DNA from: Flavobacteriaceae bacterium UBA2000 | GTDB taxonomy: Bacteria > Bacteroidota > Bacteroidia > Flavobacteriales > Flavobacteriaceae | Direction: 5' to 3' | Assembly (NCBI GenBank): GCA_002335345.1 | Contig: DDCS01000069.1 | Span: forward strand, 9,144-27,863 | Length of the DNA: 18,720 nt | Shown: positions 7,093 through 14,757 of the stretch, in pieces | Layout: each line of letters opens with the position of its first letter | Numbering within the stretch: position 1 is the first letter of the stretch | Notes under the pieces: model-generated | The model's database searches: none | Told to the model about the DNA's origin: nothing | Seen by the model: the letters and a program-made list of their open reading frames with translations, nothing else | Made by a program: the position numbers and the translations under genes

Positions 7093-7122
7093 AAAAAAGA
7101 CATCTCTTCAGGTGTCTTTTTT
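7093..7122 (+). terminator. Intrinsic terminator after the 6558-7061 lipoprotein gene
   Basis: A 12-bp stem (AAAAAAGACATC at 7093-7104 with GGTGTCTTTTTT at 7111-7122, one T-G wobble) encloses a TCTTCA loop and ends in a T-run. The A-tract/T-tract symmetry could allow it to act in both directions. The promoter of the next operon starts only 9 bp downstream. Confidence 0.85.
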
Positions 7123-7130
7123 ATTTAATG

Positions 7131-7138
7131 TATATTTG
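7131..7138 (+). promoter_or_regulatory. -7 box of the BatA-like operon
   Basis: TATATTTG is an exact TAnnTTTG match, 16 nt before the ATG at 7155. It overlaps the alternative upstream ATG (7128), which supports 7155 as the true start. Confidence 0.5.
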
Positions 7139-7154
7139 CCCAATTATTGAGTCA

Positions 7155-9119
7155 ATGACATTTCTCAGGCCGGAAATACTTACCGCTCTAATTCTCCTTG
7201 CCCTCCCTATCATTGTTCATCTTTTTGAATTCAGGATATTCAAACCAACTGTATTCTCTAATGTATTATTTCTTGAGCATCTTAAGCAAGAGCAACATCG
7301 CTATCAAAAATTAAAAAGGTGGTTGATTTTACTGCTTAGACTGGGTTATTTTACTGGGATTATCATGGCTTTTGCCTTACCCACGATTCCTGAGCAAAGC
7401 AATACCCCCCAAGACGCTCCGGCTTATCTCTTATACCTAGATAACTCATTTAGCACGACCGCCAAAGGCTTCTCAGGTTCTTCCTTACTCTCTGAAGCCA
7501 AAGAAGAGTTGTACCAATGGAGTAAATCACTCGATGGAAATCAAATCAACTGGTTTACCAATGACGCACAATATCCAAATCAATCGATAAAGGATTTTCA
7601 ACAAACAATTTTATCCTTAAGCGCAAGTCCACGCCAACACTCGCCTGAGCAAGTGACCCTAAATGCACAACGCATGTTTGCGCAAATGGGGGCGTCAAAC
7701 CGACACTTGATTTGGTATACCGATCATCAAAATTGGTCTGTCCCGTCTAATTTGGATGGTATTGAGCTGACCCTACGCTCTTTAATCGCCACTGATCGAA
7801 CAAATATTTGCCTTGAGAAGGCCGCTATTGATCGCTCTGATCCAGATAAAACGCGCTTGAGTGTTTTGCTGAGTAATAACCTCAATGAAGAGCAGTCCAT
7901 AACCATTCGTGTTTATAAAGAAGACAAGCTGTTCACACAAACGGGCACGAAATTATCTCCTGGCCAAGACAAAACAGTTGATTTCGATTTGGGAGCCCTC
8001 AATAAATTCAAAGGCATGGTCACCATTGAGGATCGCGGCTTAGGTTATGATGACACTTTATATTTTAATGTACCACCGCAACCCAAGGTGAAAGTCTTGA
8101 GTATTGGTCAAAAGTCTCATGCTGTACTGCGCAGTATTTTTGATGAAAAAGACTTTTCTTACAACCAAAGAGACTTAAGCACTTTGGACTTCTCTTTAAT
8201 TAGGGAACAAAATTTAATAATACTCGATCAACTCCCCTCTATAAATAACGCATTGATTGGGGCCCTAAAAGAACACCTGTTAAACAGTGGTGGGCTCGTG
8301 ATTATTCCTGAGATGGCGACCATGGAAACGGCCCAACAAATATTAAGTGAATTTAGATTAGGACGCATCTCATCCTTGAATCAGCAATCCAGAACGGTCA
8401 TTGAGATTAATGCAAACGATCCTTTTTACAAAGGCATATTTGAGCAAAATGTGGCGGATTTTCAGTATCCAACCGTCGGTCAAAGTTATAATGTCAATAC
8501 TCAGGCCAGGACATTGCTCTCTTTTGATCAAGGAACCCCTTATTTGTTTGGCAACGATGGTATTTATTTTTTTACCGGACCTATTACCGGTCCAGGGACA
8601 AATTTTGATCAATCTCCATTGAGTGTGGTTACCTTAATTCAATTGGCGCGCCAGACCCAAATTTTCCCAGAACTCTACTATCCTACCTTTAGTGAGCGCT
8701 CTATCGAAAATCAAACGAATAACTCTTCCAAGCAATCGGTATTAGCAGGATCTTTGGTCGCTGATCAAGTGGTCATTTTAACGCAAACAAGCGAGCAAAT
8801 TATTCCGCGGCAACAACAGATGCAGGAGAATATAGTCATTGATTTTGAGGGCATTGACTTTAATTCAGGCCATTACTCAGCACGACTTGATGAAAATGAA
8901 ATCGGTTGCTTTAGCTTTAATCATCCGAGAAATGAGAGTCATGATCGTTTTAACCTACCAGAATTAGGGACAACACAAATAAAGACAACTAAAAATATGG
9001 ATAATGCCATGGCCATGATCACTCAAAACCTTGAAGGCAAACAACTATGGGTTTGGTTTGCTATTTTTGCATTGATTTGCTTTATGGCCGAAATGTTCAT
9101 TTTAAAACAAACCACATGA
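7155..9119 (+). CDS. BatA-like membrane protein with degenerate von Willebrand A region
   Basis: A 654-residue inner-membrane protein. The start was set at 7155, not 7128: the N-terminus MTFLRPEILTALILLALP is the classic BatA (aerotolerance regulator N-terminal) opening, and 7128 overlaps the promoter. There are transmembrane segments at about 7-24 and 56-76 and one at the extreme C-terminus (about 631-649), leaving a large extracytoplasmic part. LDNSFS (95-100) is a DxSxS sequence as in the metal-ion site of vWA domains. BatA proteins were linked to oxygen tolerance in Bacteroides, but the link is debated and the role here is unknown. First gene of a four-gene operon; its stop overlaps the next ATG (ATGA). 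Confidence 0.88.
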   Translation: MTFLRPEILTALILLALPIIVHLFEFRIFKPTVFSNVLFLEHLKQEQHRYQKLKRWLILLLRLGYFTGIIMAFALPTIPEQSNTPQDAPAYLLYLDNSFSTTAKGFSGSSLLSEAKEELYQWSKSLDGNQINWFTNDAQYPNQSIKDFQQTILSLSASPRQHSPEQVTLNAQRMFAQMGASNRHLIWYTDHQNWSVPSNLDGIELTLRSLIATDRTNICLEKAAIDRSDPDKTRLSVLLSNNLNEEQSITIRVYKEDKLFTQTGTKLSPGQDKTVDFDLGALNKFKGMVTIEDRGLGYDDTLYFNVPPQPKVKVLSIGQKSHAVLRSIFDEKDFSYNQRDLSTLDFSLIREQNLIILDQLPSINNALIGALKEHLLNSGGLVIIPEMATMETAQQILSEFRLGRISSLNQQSRTVIEINANDPFYKGIFEQNVADFQYPTVGQSYNVNTQARTLLSFDQGTPYLFGNDGIYFFTGPITGPGTNFDQSPLSVVTLIQLARQTQIFPELYYPTFSERSIENQTNNSSKQSVLAGSLVADQVVILTQTSEQIIPRQQQMQENIVIDFEGIDFNSGHYSARLDENEIGCFSFNHPRNESHDRFNLPELGTTQIKTTKNMDNAMAMITQNLEGKQLWVWFAIFALICFMAEMFILKQTT

Positions 9120-10369
9120 GAACACTTCTTAAATCGGTTACAATAATTGATCCTCAGGGGCCTTTCCACAAACAAGTGGTGGATATTTTAATTAATCAGG
9201 GAATCATAGAAAACATGGCTCCATCGATCAGTGATGACCGTGCCGATCTGGTAGACCTTCCCAATGCCCATGTGTCTTTTGGATGGTTTGACCCATCAGT
9301 TTCTTTGGGAGAACCTGGGTTTGAAGAAAGGGAAACCATTATTAACGGGAGCCTCGTGGCTGCAAAAGCGGGGTACACAGCGATCGCAGTACAACCCAAT
9401 ACCAATCCAGTGACCCAAAGTCAGGCGGCCGTTAGTTTTATAAAGGCCAAAGAAGATTTAGTGAGCCTCTTCCCTATTGGGGCGTTAACCATAGACACTC
9501 AAGGCCATGATTTGTGTGAACTCTATGACATGCATAATGCCGGTGCTCTTGCCTTTGGCGATTATAAAAAACCCATAAAAGACCCCAATATTTTAAAACT
9601 CGCCTTGGAGTATACCCAGTCGTTCTCTGGCTTAATCTGCTCCTTCCCCATGGACGCCTCACTGGGCATTAGCGGAATGATTAATGAGAGCACTCAAAGT
9701 GTTCAACTCGGGCTTAAAGGGATTCCAAAACTATCGGAACACCTGCAAATAAAACGAGATTTAAGTATCCTAAAATATTCTGGTGGGCGATTACACATTC
9801 CTACTATATCTACGGCAGAATCTGTTGGGCTTATTCGTGAAGCCAAAAAACAAGGGTTAAATGTAAGTTGTAGTGTTGCGATTTATAATTTGGCCTTAAC
9901 CGATCAGGTCCTTGAGACTTTTGATTCAAATTACAAACTCATGCCGCCGTTAAGAGAGCACGAAGATCAGAAAGCTTTACTCGATGGGCTTTTAGATGGG
10001 ACCATTGATGGTATAACGAGTGATCATAATCCCATTGATATAGAACACAAAAATGTGGAGTTTGACCAGGCCATGTTTGGGAGTGTTGGCCTGGAACAAA
10101 CATTTGGCGTGTTGGCCCGAATAACCAACAATATTGATGATACGGTTAAGGCACTCACGGGATTGCGCCAGTGTTTTGGTTTAGAAATAGCATCAATCGC
10201 CCCAGGAGGTAAGGCAAATTTGACCATATTCACCCCAGAAGGCGCGAATGAAGTCCAAATCCAACAGCTCAGTTCAAAGTCTAAAAATGCGGCACTTATC
10301 GGTTGTCCCACCAAAGGAAGGGTTTTTGGTGTCATTAACGGAAATAAACAGTTTTGGAATGAGCAGTAG
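9116..10369 (+). CDS. Dihydroorotase-like protein lacking the metal-binding histidines (pseudo-DHOase)
   Basis: A 417-residue homologue of type I dihydroorotase in the amidohydrolase superfamily. Family landmarks are kept: EPGFEERETI (66-75), AGYTAIAVQPNTNP (85-98), GALAFGDY (143-150), ISTAESVGLIREAKKQG (231-247), TSDHNPID (301-308) and a C-terminal beta-sandwich. Active-site residues are missing: the HxH pair is Ser61-x-Ser63 in FDPSVSLGEPG, the substrate Arg is Gly65, and the two later His ligands fall in ICSFPMD (174-180) and IPTIS (228-232), with no His. Only Asp149 and Asp303 remain. It is thus unlikely to hydrolyse dihydroorotate. A non-catalytic partner role, like PyrC' with aspartate transcarbamoylase in Pseudomonas, is possible. 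Overlaps both neighbours, so co-translated with BatA-like protein. Confidence 0.9.
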   Translation: MRTLLKSVTIIDPQGPFHKQVVDILINQGIIENMAPSISDDRADLVDLPNAHVSFGWFDPSVSLGEPGFEERETIINGSLVAAKAGYTAIAVQPNTNPVTQSQAAVSFIKAKEDLVSLFPIGALTIDTQGHDLCELYDMHNAGALAFGDYKKPIKDPNILKLALEYTQSFSGLICSFPMDASLGISGMINESTQSVQLGLKGIPKLSEHLQIKRDLSILKYSGGRLHIPTISTAESVGLIREAKKQGLNVSCSVAIYNLALTDQVLETFDSNYKLMPPLREHEDQKALLDGLLDGTIDGITSDHNPIDIEHKNVEFDQAMFGSVGLEQTFGVLARITNNIDDTVKALTGLRQCFGLEIASIAPGGKANLTIFTPEGANEVQIQQLSSKSKNAALIGCPTKGRVFGVINGNKQFWNEQ

Positions 10370-10682
10370 TCAAGGTTCCGGGCCTAAATTCCATAAGGTT
10401 ATCCCTTATTTAACGTTTATCGGTCTGCTTATCGCCTATCAGTTAAACAAAGATTACAAAGACCCAGAAACGAGCTGGCATATAAAAAATATGTTTGGTT
10501 TATTGCTCGGGCTTTTTGCTGCTGTTTGGCTCCAAAACTACCCTATTGGCTTTTATGTTTATTGGACAGTGTTTTGCTTTTGGATCTACGCCTTGTTAAT
10601 GGCACTGCTCAATCAAAAACGCGGCATCCCCTATCTGAGTAATGCTTTTCAGAGATGGTTTAAATTCCTCGATCAGCAATGA
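10359..10682 (+). CDS. Small membrane protein between DHOase-like and hydrolase genes
   Basis: A 107-residue protein with no family I recognise. The frame reaches back to 10248, but that would overlap the dihydroorotase-like gene by over 120 bp; the ATG at 10359 leaves an 11-bp overlap. After a short polar start (SSSQGSGPKFHK) there are hydrophobic stretches at about 14-29 and 45-83, probably three helices in all, and a basic C-terminus. Its stop overlaps the next ATG (ATGA). The tight packing implies co-expression with the BatA-like and hydrolase genes and suggests a membrane site for the operon's products. Confidence 0.75.
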   Translation: MSSSQGSGPKFHKVIPYLTFIGLLIAYQLNKDYKDPETSWHIKNMFGLLLGLFAAVWLQNYPIGFYVYWTVFCFWIYALLMALLNQKRGIPYLSNAFQRWFKFLDQQ

Positions 10683-11338
10683 GTTCGATTATAGGGCCTT
10701 TGGACTTACCGCTATCGCATTTATATCGTCCCAGTGCGTTGAAAAATAACGCGCCTTTGCTGGTGCTCCTGCATGGATATGGCAGCAATATGCACGACCT
10801 CTTTGGCTTTGCACCCTATATCCATGAAAAATTCGCAATAGTCGCTTTACAAGCCCCAATTCCTTTGGGAGGGCCTAGCTACGCCTGGTACAACATATAC
10901 TTTGACCAACCTCAAGGCAAATGGAGTGACGCGCAACAAGGAAAAGAATCGGTACAACTCGTTTTAGACGTTCTGGACCAAATCACGCAGCAAATTGATG
11001 TTAATACTCTCGAAGTCAACTTACTCGGGTTTAGTCAAGGAGCAATATTAAGTTATGCCGCGGCGATGAGCCATGGTCATCTGAGCAAAGTAATTTGTTT
11101 GAGCGGATATCTAAATGAAGAACTTTTGCCCGATAATGCGAGGCTTAATTCTTGTCAAGGAAGCCTGTTTTTTGCTTCACACGGCGATCAGGACCAAGTG
11201 ATTCCTGTAGCATGGGCGCGTAAATCAAGTAGGCGTTTAAAGGAGCTCGGATGTGATTTGGAGTACCATGAATTTCCCGTGGGGCATGGCGTGTCACCCG
11301 ACAATTTTACGGCGTTAAATTCTTTTTTAAACGGCTAA
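10679..11338 (+). CDS. Alpha/beta hydrolase, phospholipase/carboxylesterase family
   Basis: A 219-residue serine hydrolase of the carboxylesterase/acyl-protein thioesterase group (Abhydrolase_2), probably cytoplasmic as no signal peptide is present. The oxyanion region is VLLHGYGSN (29-37). The catalytic triad is Ser119 in GFSQG (117-121), Asp172 in HGDQDQVIP (168-176) and His203 in VGHGVS (201-206). Natural substrate unknown; short-chain esters or lysophospholipids are typical for the family. It is the last gene of the overlapping four-gene operon and begins at the ATGA overlap with the small membrane protein. No clear terminator is visible in the 41 bp before the convergent gene. Confidence 0.9.
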   Translation: MSSIIGPLDLPLSHLYRPSALKNNAPLLVLLHGYGSNMHDLFGFAPYIHEKFAIVALQAPIPLGGPSYAWYNIYFDQPQGKWSDAQQGKESVQLVLDVLDQITQQIDVNTLEVNLLGFSQGAILSYAAAMSHGHLSKVICLSGYLNEELLPDNARLNSCQGSLFFASHGDQDQVIPVAWARKSSRRLKELGCDLEYHEFPVGHGVSPDNFTALNSFLNG

Positions 11339-11379
11339 TTTTTTCTTGAGTTCAGAGGCTAAAACGTGAAAATCAGTCG

Positions 11380-11871
11380 TCAGGGATACAAAACTGAAGA
11401 CTCCACGGTCAAATCCAGTTGACCCTCTTGGTCAAAAAAGTATTCAATCCATAGTTCACCCCAAGCACTACCATCGCTGCAATCGGCAATAACCCAACGA
11501 TGATTTAAAAACTTTATTCGATTAATCCTCCATTGTCCATTGGCATTGGCAAAGGGCACCAAGGGATTCCCTCCTTTTTGAAGATTATACTCATAAATGC
11601 GCTCTTTTACCTGATTTGCGGCATCTTCAGGCTCTAAACCTATTTGTTCAAAATAAGTTCGCGCCGAATCATTGGTTAGTAAATCAAAATAAAGTAATTC
11701 TGAAATCTCCTGATTTAATACAGTCACTGTATCCTTTAACGCTAACTGCTTTTGCTCTAAAGAATTAATCACGGCGGTCTGTCGCTCAAAAATAGCCGAT
11801 TGATTGACGTACATAAAGAGCACCAGTAAAATGCTAAAGAAAAACAAATACATATAAATTCTCGACTTCAT
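11380..11871 (-). CDS. Membrane-anchored coiled-coil protein coupled to MBL hydrolase
   Basis: A 163-residue protein with one N-terminal membrane helix (about 5-22), a likely coiled coil (about 28-60, heptad-like leucines and isoleucines), and a globular C-terminal domain containing GGNPLVPF, KFLNHRWVIADCSDG and WGELWIEYFF. The topology (short inner tail, one helix, coiled coil) is superficially like FtsB/DivIC, but the C-terminal domain is different. I recall the same protein next to MBL hydrolases in flavobacteria, sometimes mislabelled hydrolase; no catalytic motif is visible. The start codon shares one base with the MBL stop (TGATG), so translation is probably coupled. Function unknown. 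Confidence 0.78.
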   Translation of the reverse strand: MKSRIYMYLFFFSILLVLFMYVNQSAIFERQTAVINSLEQKQLALKDTVTVLNQEISELLYFDLLTNDSARTYFEQIGLEPEDAANQVKERIYEYNLQKGGNPLVPFANANGQWRINRIKFLNHRWVIADCSDGSAWGELWIEYFFDQEGQLDLTVESSVLYP

Positions 11872-12650
11872 CAGATTTCAATTTTGAGTTGATCATAAGC
11901 CAAAAAGACACCCTCGGGCAATGCCTCAGATACCTCCTTATGGAATCCCATAAGATGACTAATATGGGTCAAATAGGTTTGTTTAGGTTTTAATTCTTTA
12001 ATTAAATCCAGTGCCTCGGTTAGATTCAAGTGCATCGGATGGGGTTCATGTCTTAAAGCACTTAAAACCAATACATCGAGATGTTCAAGATGTTGTTTGG
12101 CCTTTGTGTCTAATGACTTAACGTCTGTCATGTAAGCGAAATTGTCCACTTTAAACCCTAAAATGGGCAAGGAACCATGGGTGGCCTGAATGGGCATGAC
12201 CGTTTTTCCACCCAATGAAAACGGATGATAAGCGCTTATGATTTCTGGCCTAATGCCTGGAGCTCCGGGATACTTATCCTCTTGAACGAAAATATAAGGA
12301 AACCTCGTTTTAATCGCCTCAAGCGTACGGGCACATCCAAACAGCGGAATTTCCTGTTTTTGCATAAAATTAAATGGACGAACGTCATCTAATCCAGCCA
12401 TATGATCATTGTGCTCATGAGTCATTAAAAGACCATCCAGATGAGTTATTTGACCGCGCAATATTTGTTGTCGAAAATCAGGACCACAGTCGATAACGAA
12501 TGAATGATTTTGCCACTGCAAATGCACCGAGACACGCAAGCGTTGATCTTTTGGATCCCGACTCAGACAAACAGGGTGATTACTTCCGATTACGGGAATT
12601 CCTTGAGAAGTTCCAGTGCCGAGAAAGGTCAATAAAATCGGGGCTATCAT
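11871..12650 (-). CDS. MBL-fold metallo-hydrolase (PhnP/RNase Z-like)
   Basis: A 259-residue metallo-beta-lactamase-fold enzyme, cytoplasmic. The opening LTFLGTGTSQGIPV is typical of the PhnP/RNase Z-like branch. The dinuclear metal site is seen as HEHNDH (His78, His80, Asp82, His83); further ligands are likely from THGS, MTDVK and HISHLMGFH. PhnP itself is a cyclic phosphodiesterase of phosphonate breakdown, but no phn genes are nearby, so I infer an unspecified phosphodiesterase or hydrolase. The start at 12650 lies 5 nt from a TATTTTTG box, predicting a leaderless mRNA. It shares one base with the downstream coiled-coil protein gene. Confidence 0.88.
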   Translation of the reverse strand: MIAPILLTFLGTGTSQGIPVIGSNHPVCLSRDPKDQRLRVSVHLQWQNHSFVIDCGPDFRQQILRGQITHLDGLLMTHEHNDHMAGLDDVRPFNFMQKQEIPLFGCARTLEAIKTRFPYIFVQEDKYPGAPGIRPEIISAYHPFSLGGKTVMPIQATHGSLPILGFKVDNFAYMTDVKSLDTKAKQHLEHLDVLVLSALRHEPHPMHLNLTEALDLIKELKPKQTYLTHISHLMGFHKEVSEALPEGVFLAYDQLKIEI

Positions 12651-12655
12651 AAGTA

Positions 12656-12663
12656 CAAAAATA
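12656..12663 (-). promoter_or_regulatory. -7 box for the MBL hydrolase operon
   Basis: On the minus strand TATTTTTG matches TAnnTTTG and ends 5 nt before the ATG at 12650. The transcript should start at or very near the start codon. Confidence 0.5.
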
Positions 12664-12674
12664 GCAGTATTTTT

Positions 12675-12704
12675 TTTGTTAGGCAGGGGTAATTAGTACC
12701 TTTG
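12675..12704 (+). promoter_or_regulatory. Complete -33/-7 promoter for the 12730 gene
   Basis: TTTG (12675-12678), an 18-bp spacer, then TACCTTTG (12697-12704) match the TTTG/TAnnTTTG pair of Bacteroidota housekeeping promoters. This is the most complete promoter in the window. The start codon is 25 nt downstream of the -7 box. The -33 element begins 11 bp from the divergent -7 box of the MBL operon, so the two promoters may interfere. Confidence 0.65.
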
Positions 12705-12729
12705 TAATGTAATCTCAGAGTTCAAAACT

Positions 12730-14184
12730 ATGCCCGATCTTATTCCTGGCGACAAGAAGTTTCAAACAATTCCGTCAATCAAAGACAAGGCGCTTCGCAT
12801 TAACCTCAACGAAAATATTTACGGAACTTTCGCAGAAATTGGCGCAGGACAAGAAACTGTGCGTAATTTTTTTAGAGCCGGGGGTGCCTCAGGCACTATT
12901 GCTAAAACCATGTCGGCCTATGATAAGGATTTTAGTGATGCCATTTATGGTATTGAACCCGAAGGGCGTTATGTTACAGAGGCGCGACTCAAAAAGATGT
13001 TGGCCCATGAGATTCAACTCATTGAAGAAAGGATCTCTAGGGACAAACACCCACGCAAGATGTTTTTTGCCTATGCCAATACTGTTGCGACTATAGATTT
13101 TGCCAAAAAATATCTCGGTCATGGATGGGTTGGTATTCGTTTTCAAACGGACCCAGATGAGGCCTATAGTGAAATCGTTTTGCACATTCGTTTTAAGGAG
13201 ACTGAAGCGGTGTTACAGCAGCAAACTTTGGGCGTTCTTGGGGTTAACCTTATTTACGGGGCCTTTTACAAGCACGACCAACCCAAGAAACTTTTACGCT
13301 ATTTGTACGATCACATTGATCACGATAAGATTGAAATAGACACCATAAACTTTGATGGCCCAAAATTTAGTGATGTTGACAATAGGCTCATGAGTCTGCA
13401 ATTGCTTAAAAATGGCATGACTGAAGCCGTTATTTTTGGCCCTGACGGCAATAATATCCTTCCTGCAAGAATTCTTTACAAGAAAAATGTATTGGCCTTA
13501 CGCGGCAGTTTCAGACCGGTGACTAAAGTCAATATGGATATGTTTGAGCGTTCCTATGAGATGTTTCTCAAAGAGAATAAAGTTGACGCCAATAAATCAC
13601 TTGTAATTTTTGAAATTACCCTGTCAAACCTAAAAGCAGAAGGCGAAATCGATGAGCAAGATTTTATGGACCGTGCCAAGCTTTTATGTTCCTTAGGGCA
13701 AACGGTAATGATTTCTAACTTTCAGGAATACTATCGATTGGTAGAATACTTCTCAAATTATACCAAAAGCCGCATGGCCTTAACTATGGGGGTCAATAAT
13801 TTAGTCGATATTTTTGACGAGAAATACTACCGACAACTAAGTGGTGGCATACTCGAAGCTTTTGGAAAATTGTTTTTCAAAGACTTAAGGGTTTACCTCT
13901 ATCCCATGTTAGACCCCAATACAGGGGAACTCATTAATAGTGACACCCTGAAAGTTCACCCGAGAATGAAGGAATTGTACAAATTCTTTAAGTACAACGG
14001 AAAAGTTGTCGACATTGAAGACTACAATCCTGAGATCCTTAATGTCTTTTCAAGGGAAGTACTAAAAATGATAGAAAACGATGATCACGGTTGGGAGGAT
14101 ATGCTTCCCAATGGCGTGGCAAAACTTATCAAAGAGCAATCGTTATTTAACTTTAAAAGGTCTGAGGACAATTTAGTTGGCTAG
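12730..14184 (+). CDS. Large conserved protein of unknown function
   Basis: A 484-residue soluble protein; no signal peptide or membrane helix. Distinct features are NENIYGTFAEIGAGQE (27-42), GGASGTIAKTMSAYDKDFSD (51-70), FAYANTVATIDFAKK, HGWVGIRFQ, LGVLGVNLIYGAF, MSLQLLKNGMTEAVIFGPDG and LRGSFRPVTKVNMDM. I recall near-full-length relatives in many Bacteroidota and some other bacteria, carrying inconsistent names with no supporting motif; I do not recognise a characterised family. Glycine-rich GAGQ and FGPDGNN segments could bind a nucleotide or phosphate, which is speculative. It has its own strong promoter and no downstream partner on the strand until nth, so it is probably monocistronic. 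The stop codon lies inside an 8-bp hairpin. Confidence 0.85.
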   Translation: MPDLIPGDKKFQTIPSIKDKALRINLNENIYGTFAEIGAGQETVRNFFRAGGASGTIAKTMSAYDKDFSDAIYGIEPEGRYVTEARLKKMLAHEIQLIEERISRDKHPRKMFFAYANTVATIDFAKKYLGHGWVGIRFQTDPDEAYSEIVLHIRFKETEAVLQQQTLGVLGVNLIYGAFYKHDQPKKLLRYLYDHIDHDKIEIDTINFDGPKFSDVDNRLMSLQLLKNGMTEAVIFGPDGNNILPARILYKKNVLALRGSFRPVTKVNMDMFERSYEMFLKENKVDANKSLVIFEITLSNLKAEGEIDEQDFMDRAKLLCSLGQTVMISNFQEYYRLVEYFSNYTKSRMALTMGVNNLVDIFDEKYYRQLSGGILEAFGKLFFKDLRVYLYPMLDPNTGELINSDTLKVHPRMKELYKFFKYNGKVVDIEDYNPEILNVFSREVLKMIENDDHGWEDMLPNGVAKLIKEQSLFNFKRSEDNLVG

Positions 14185-14195
14185 ACTTAGCCAAC
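14176..14195 (+). terminator. Perfect hairpin spanning the stop codon of the 12730 gene
   Basis: GTTGGCTA (14176-14183) and TAGCCAAC (14188-14195) form a perfect 8-bp stem with a GACT loop; the TAG stop is at 14182-14184. No T-run follows on either strand. It may stabilise the mRNA 3' end or be a weak terminator. Confidence 0.35.
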
Positions 14196-14234
14196 GCCAC
14201 TGATCCTCGACCTCCCTAAACCGCCCACATTATC

Positions 14235-14693
14235 TTATTCTTCAGATAAAATCTGTGCCGCGTGGTCTTTGGTTTTAACTTTATCAATAACACGCGAGAT
14301 TACCCCATTTTCATCGATGAGAAAGGTCACGCGGTGAATCCCGTCATAGGTGCGCCCCATAAACTTTTTTTCACCCCACACGCCAAAACCTTGGATGACC
14401 GACTTTTCTGTATCGGCCAAAAGAGGAAAAGGAAATGCGTATTTCTCTTGAAATTTTTTCTGCTTGGATGCATTATCCGCACTTACCCCAAGAATGGCGT
14501 AGCCAGCTTGCTGCAAAGCGCTGTAATTATCGGTTAGGTTACAAGCCTCAGCGGTACAACCGGGGGTACTTGCCGCTGGATAAAAAAATACGATTAGTTT
14601 CTGGCCGGCATAATCGGCTAGTGTGCGGCGTGTGCCATCCTGATCCAAGGCGTCAAATGCAAACGCCTTGTCTCCTACTTTTAAGGTATTCAT
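14235..14693 (-). CDS. bcp: Thioredoxin-dependent thiol peroxidase (BCP/PrxQ peroxiredoxin)
   Basis: A 152-residue atypical 2-Cys peroxiredoxin that reduces hydrogen peroxide and organic hydroperoxides with electrons from thioredoxin, in the cytoplasm. The active-site segment is FFYPAASTPGCTAEAC: peroxidatic Cys46 with Thr43 and Pro44, and resolving Cys51 five residues on, the usual BCP/PrxQ spacing. GVSADNASKQKKFQEKY and FPLLADTEK are also typical. Length and start (MNTLKVGDKAFAF) fit the family. It is divergent from nth with a 64-bp gap that contains a long A/T tract just upstream of this start. Confidence 0.95.
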   Translation of the reverse strand: MNTLKVGDKAFAFDALDQDGTRRTLADYAGQKLIVFFYPAASTPGCTAEACNLTDNYSALQQAGYAILGVSADNASKQKKFQEKYAFPFPLLADTEKSVIQGFGVWGEKKFMGRTYDGIHRVTFLIDENGVISRVIDKVKTKDHAAQILSEE

Positions 14694-14723
14694 AGCTTTT
14701 TCTTTTTTTTAATTTAATGGCTT

Positions 14724-14731
14724 TAACTTAG
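14724..14731 (+). promoter_or_regulatory. Possible -7 box of nth
   Basis: TAACTTAG differs from TAnnTTTG at one position and lies 26 nt before the nth ATG. Weak evidence taken alone. Confidence 0.25.
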
Positions 14732-14757
14732 CGCCATCGGTTATAAAGTTAATCAAA

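Noticed and set aside
9047..9115. N-terminal extension of the dihydroorotase-like frame
   Set aside because: The extra 23 residues overlap the BatA-like C-terminal helix in another frame; the ATGA overlap at 9116 gives the standard start.
10024..10335. 103-codon open frame on the minus strand inside the dihydroorotase-like gene
   Set aside because: Shadow of a long conserved gene; composition is like an antisense translation with no recognisable motif.
9116..10369. Dihydroorotase-like gene as a decaying pseudogene
   Set aside because: There is no frameshift or stop, motifs are kept outside the metal site, and the same substitutions are, as I recall, shared by flavobacterial relatives.
14235..14695. 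Two plus-strand open frames of 86 and 91 codons opposite bcp
   Set aside because: Antisense shadows of the peroxiredoxin gene with no family motifs.
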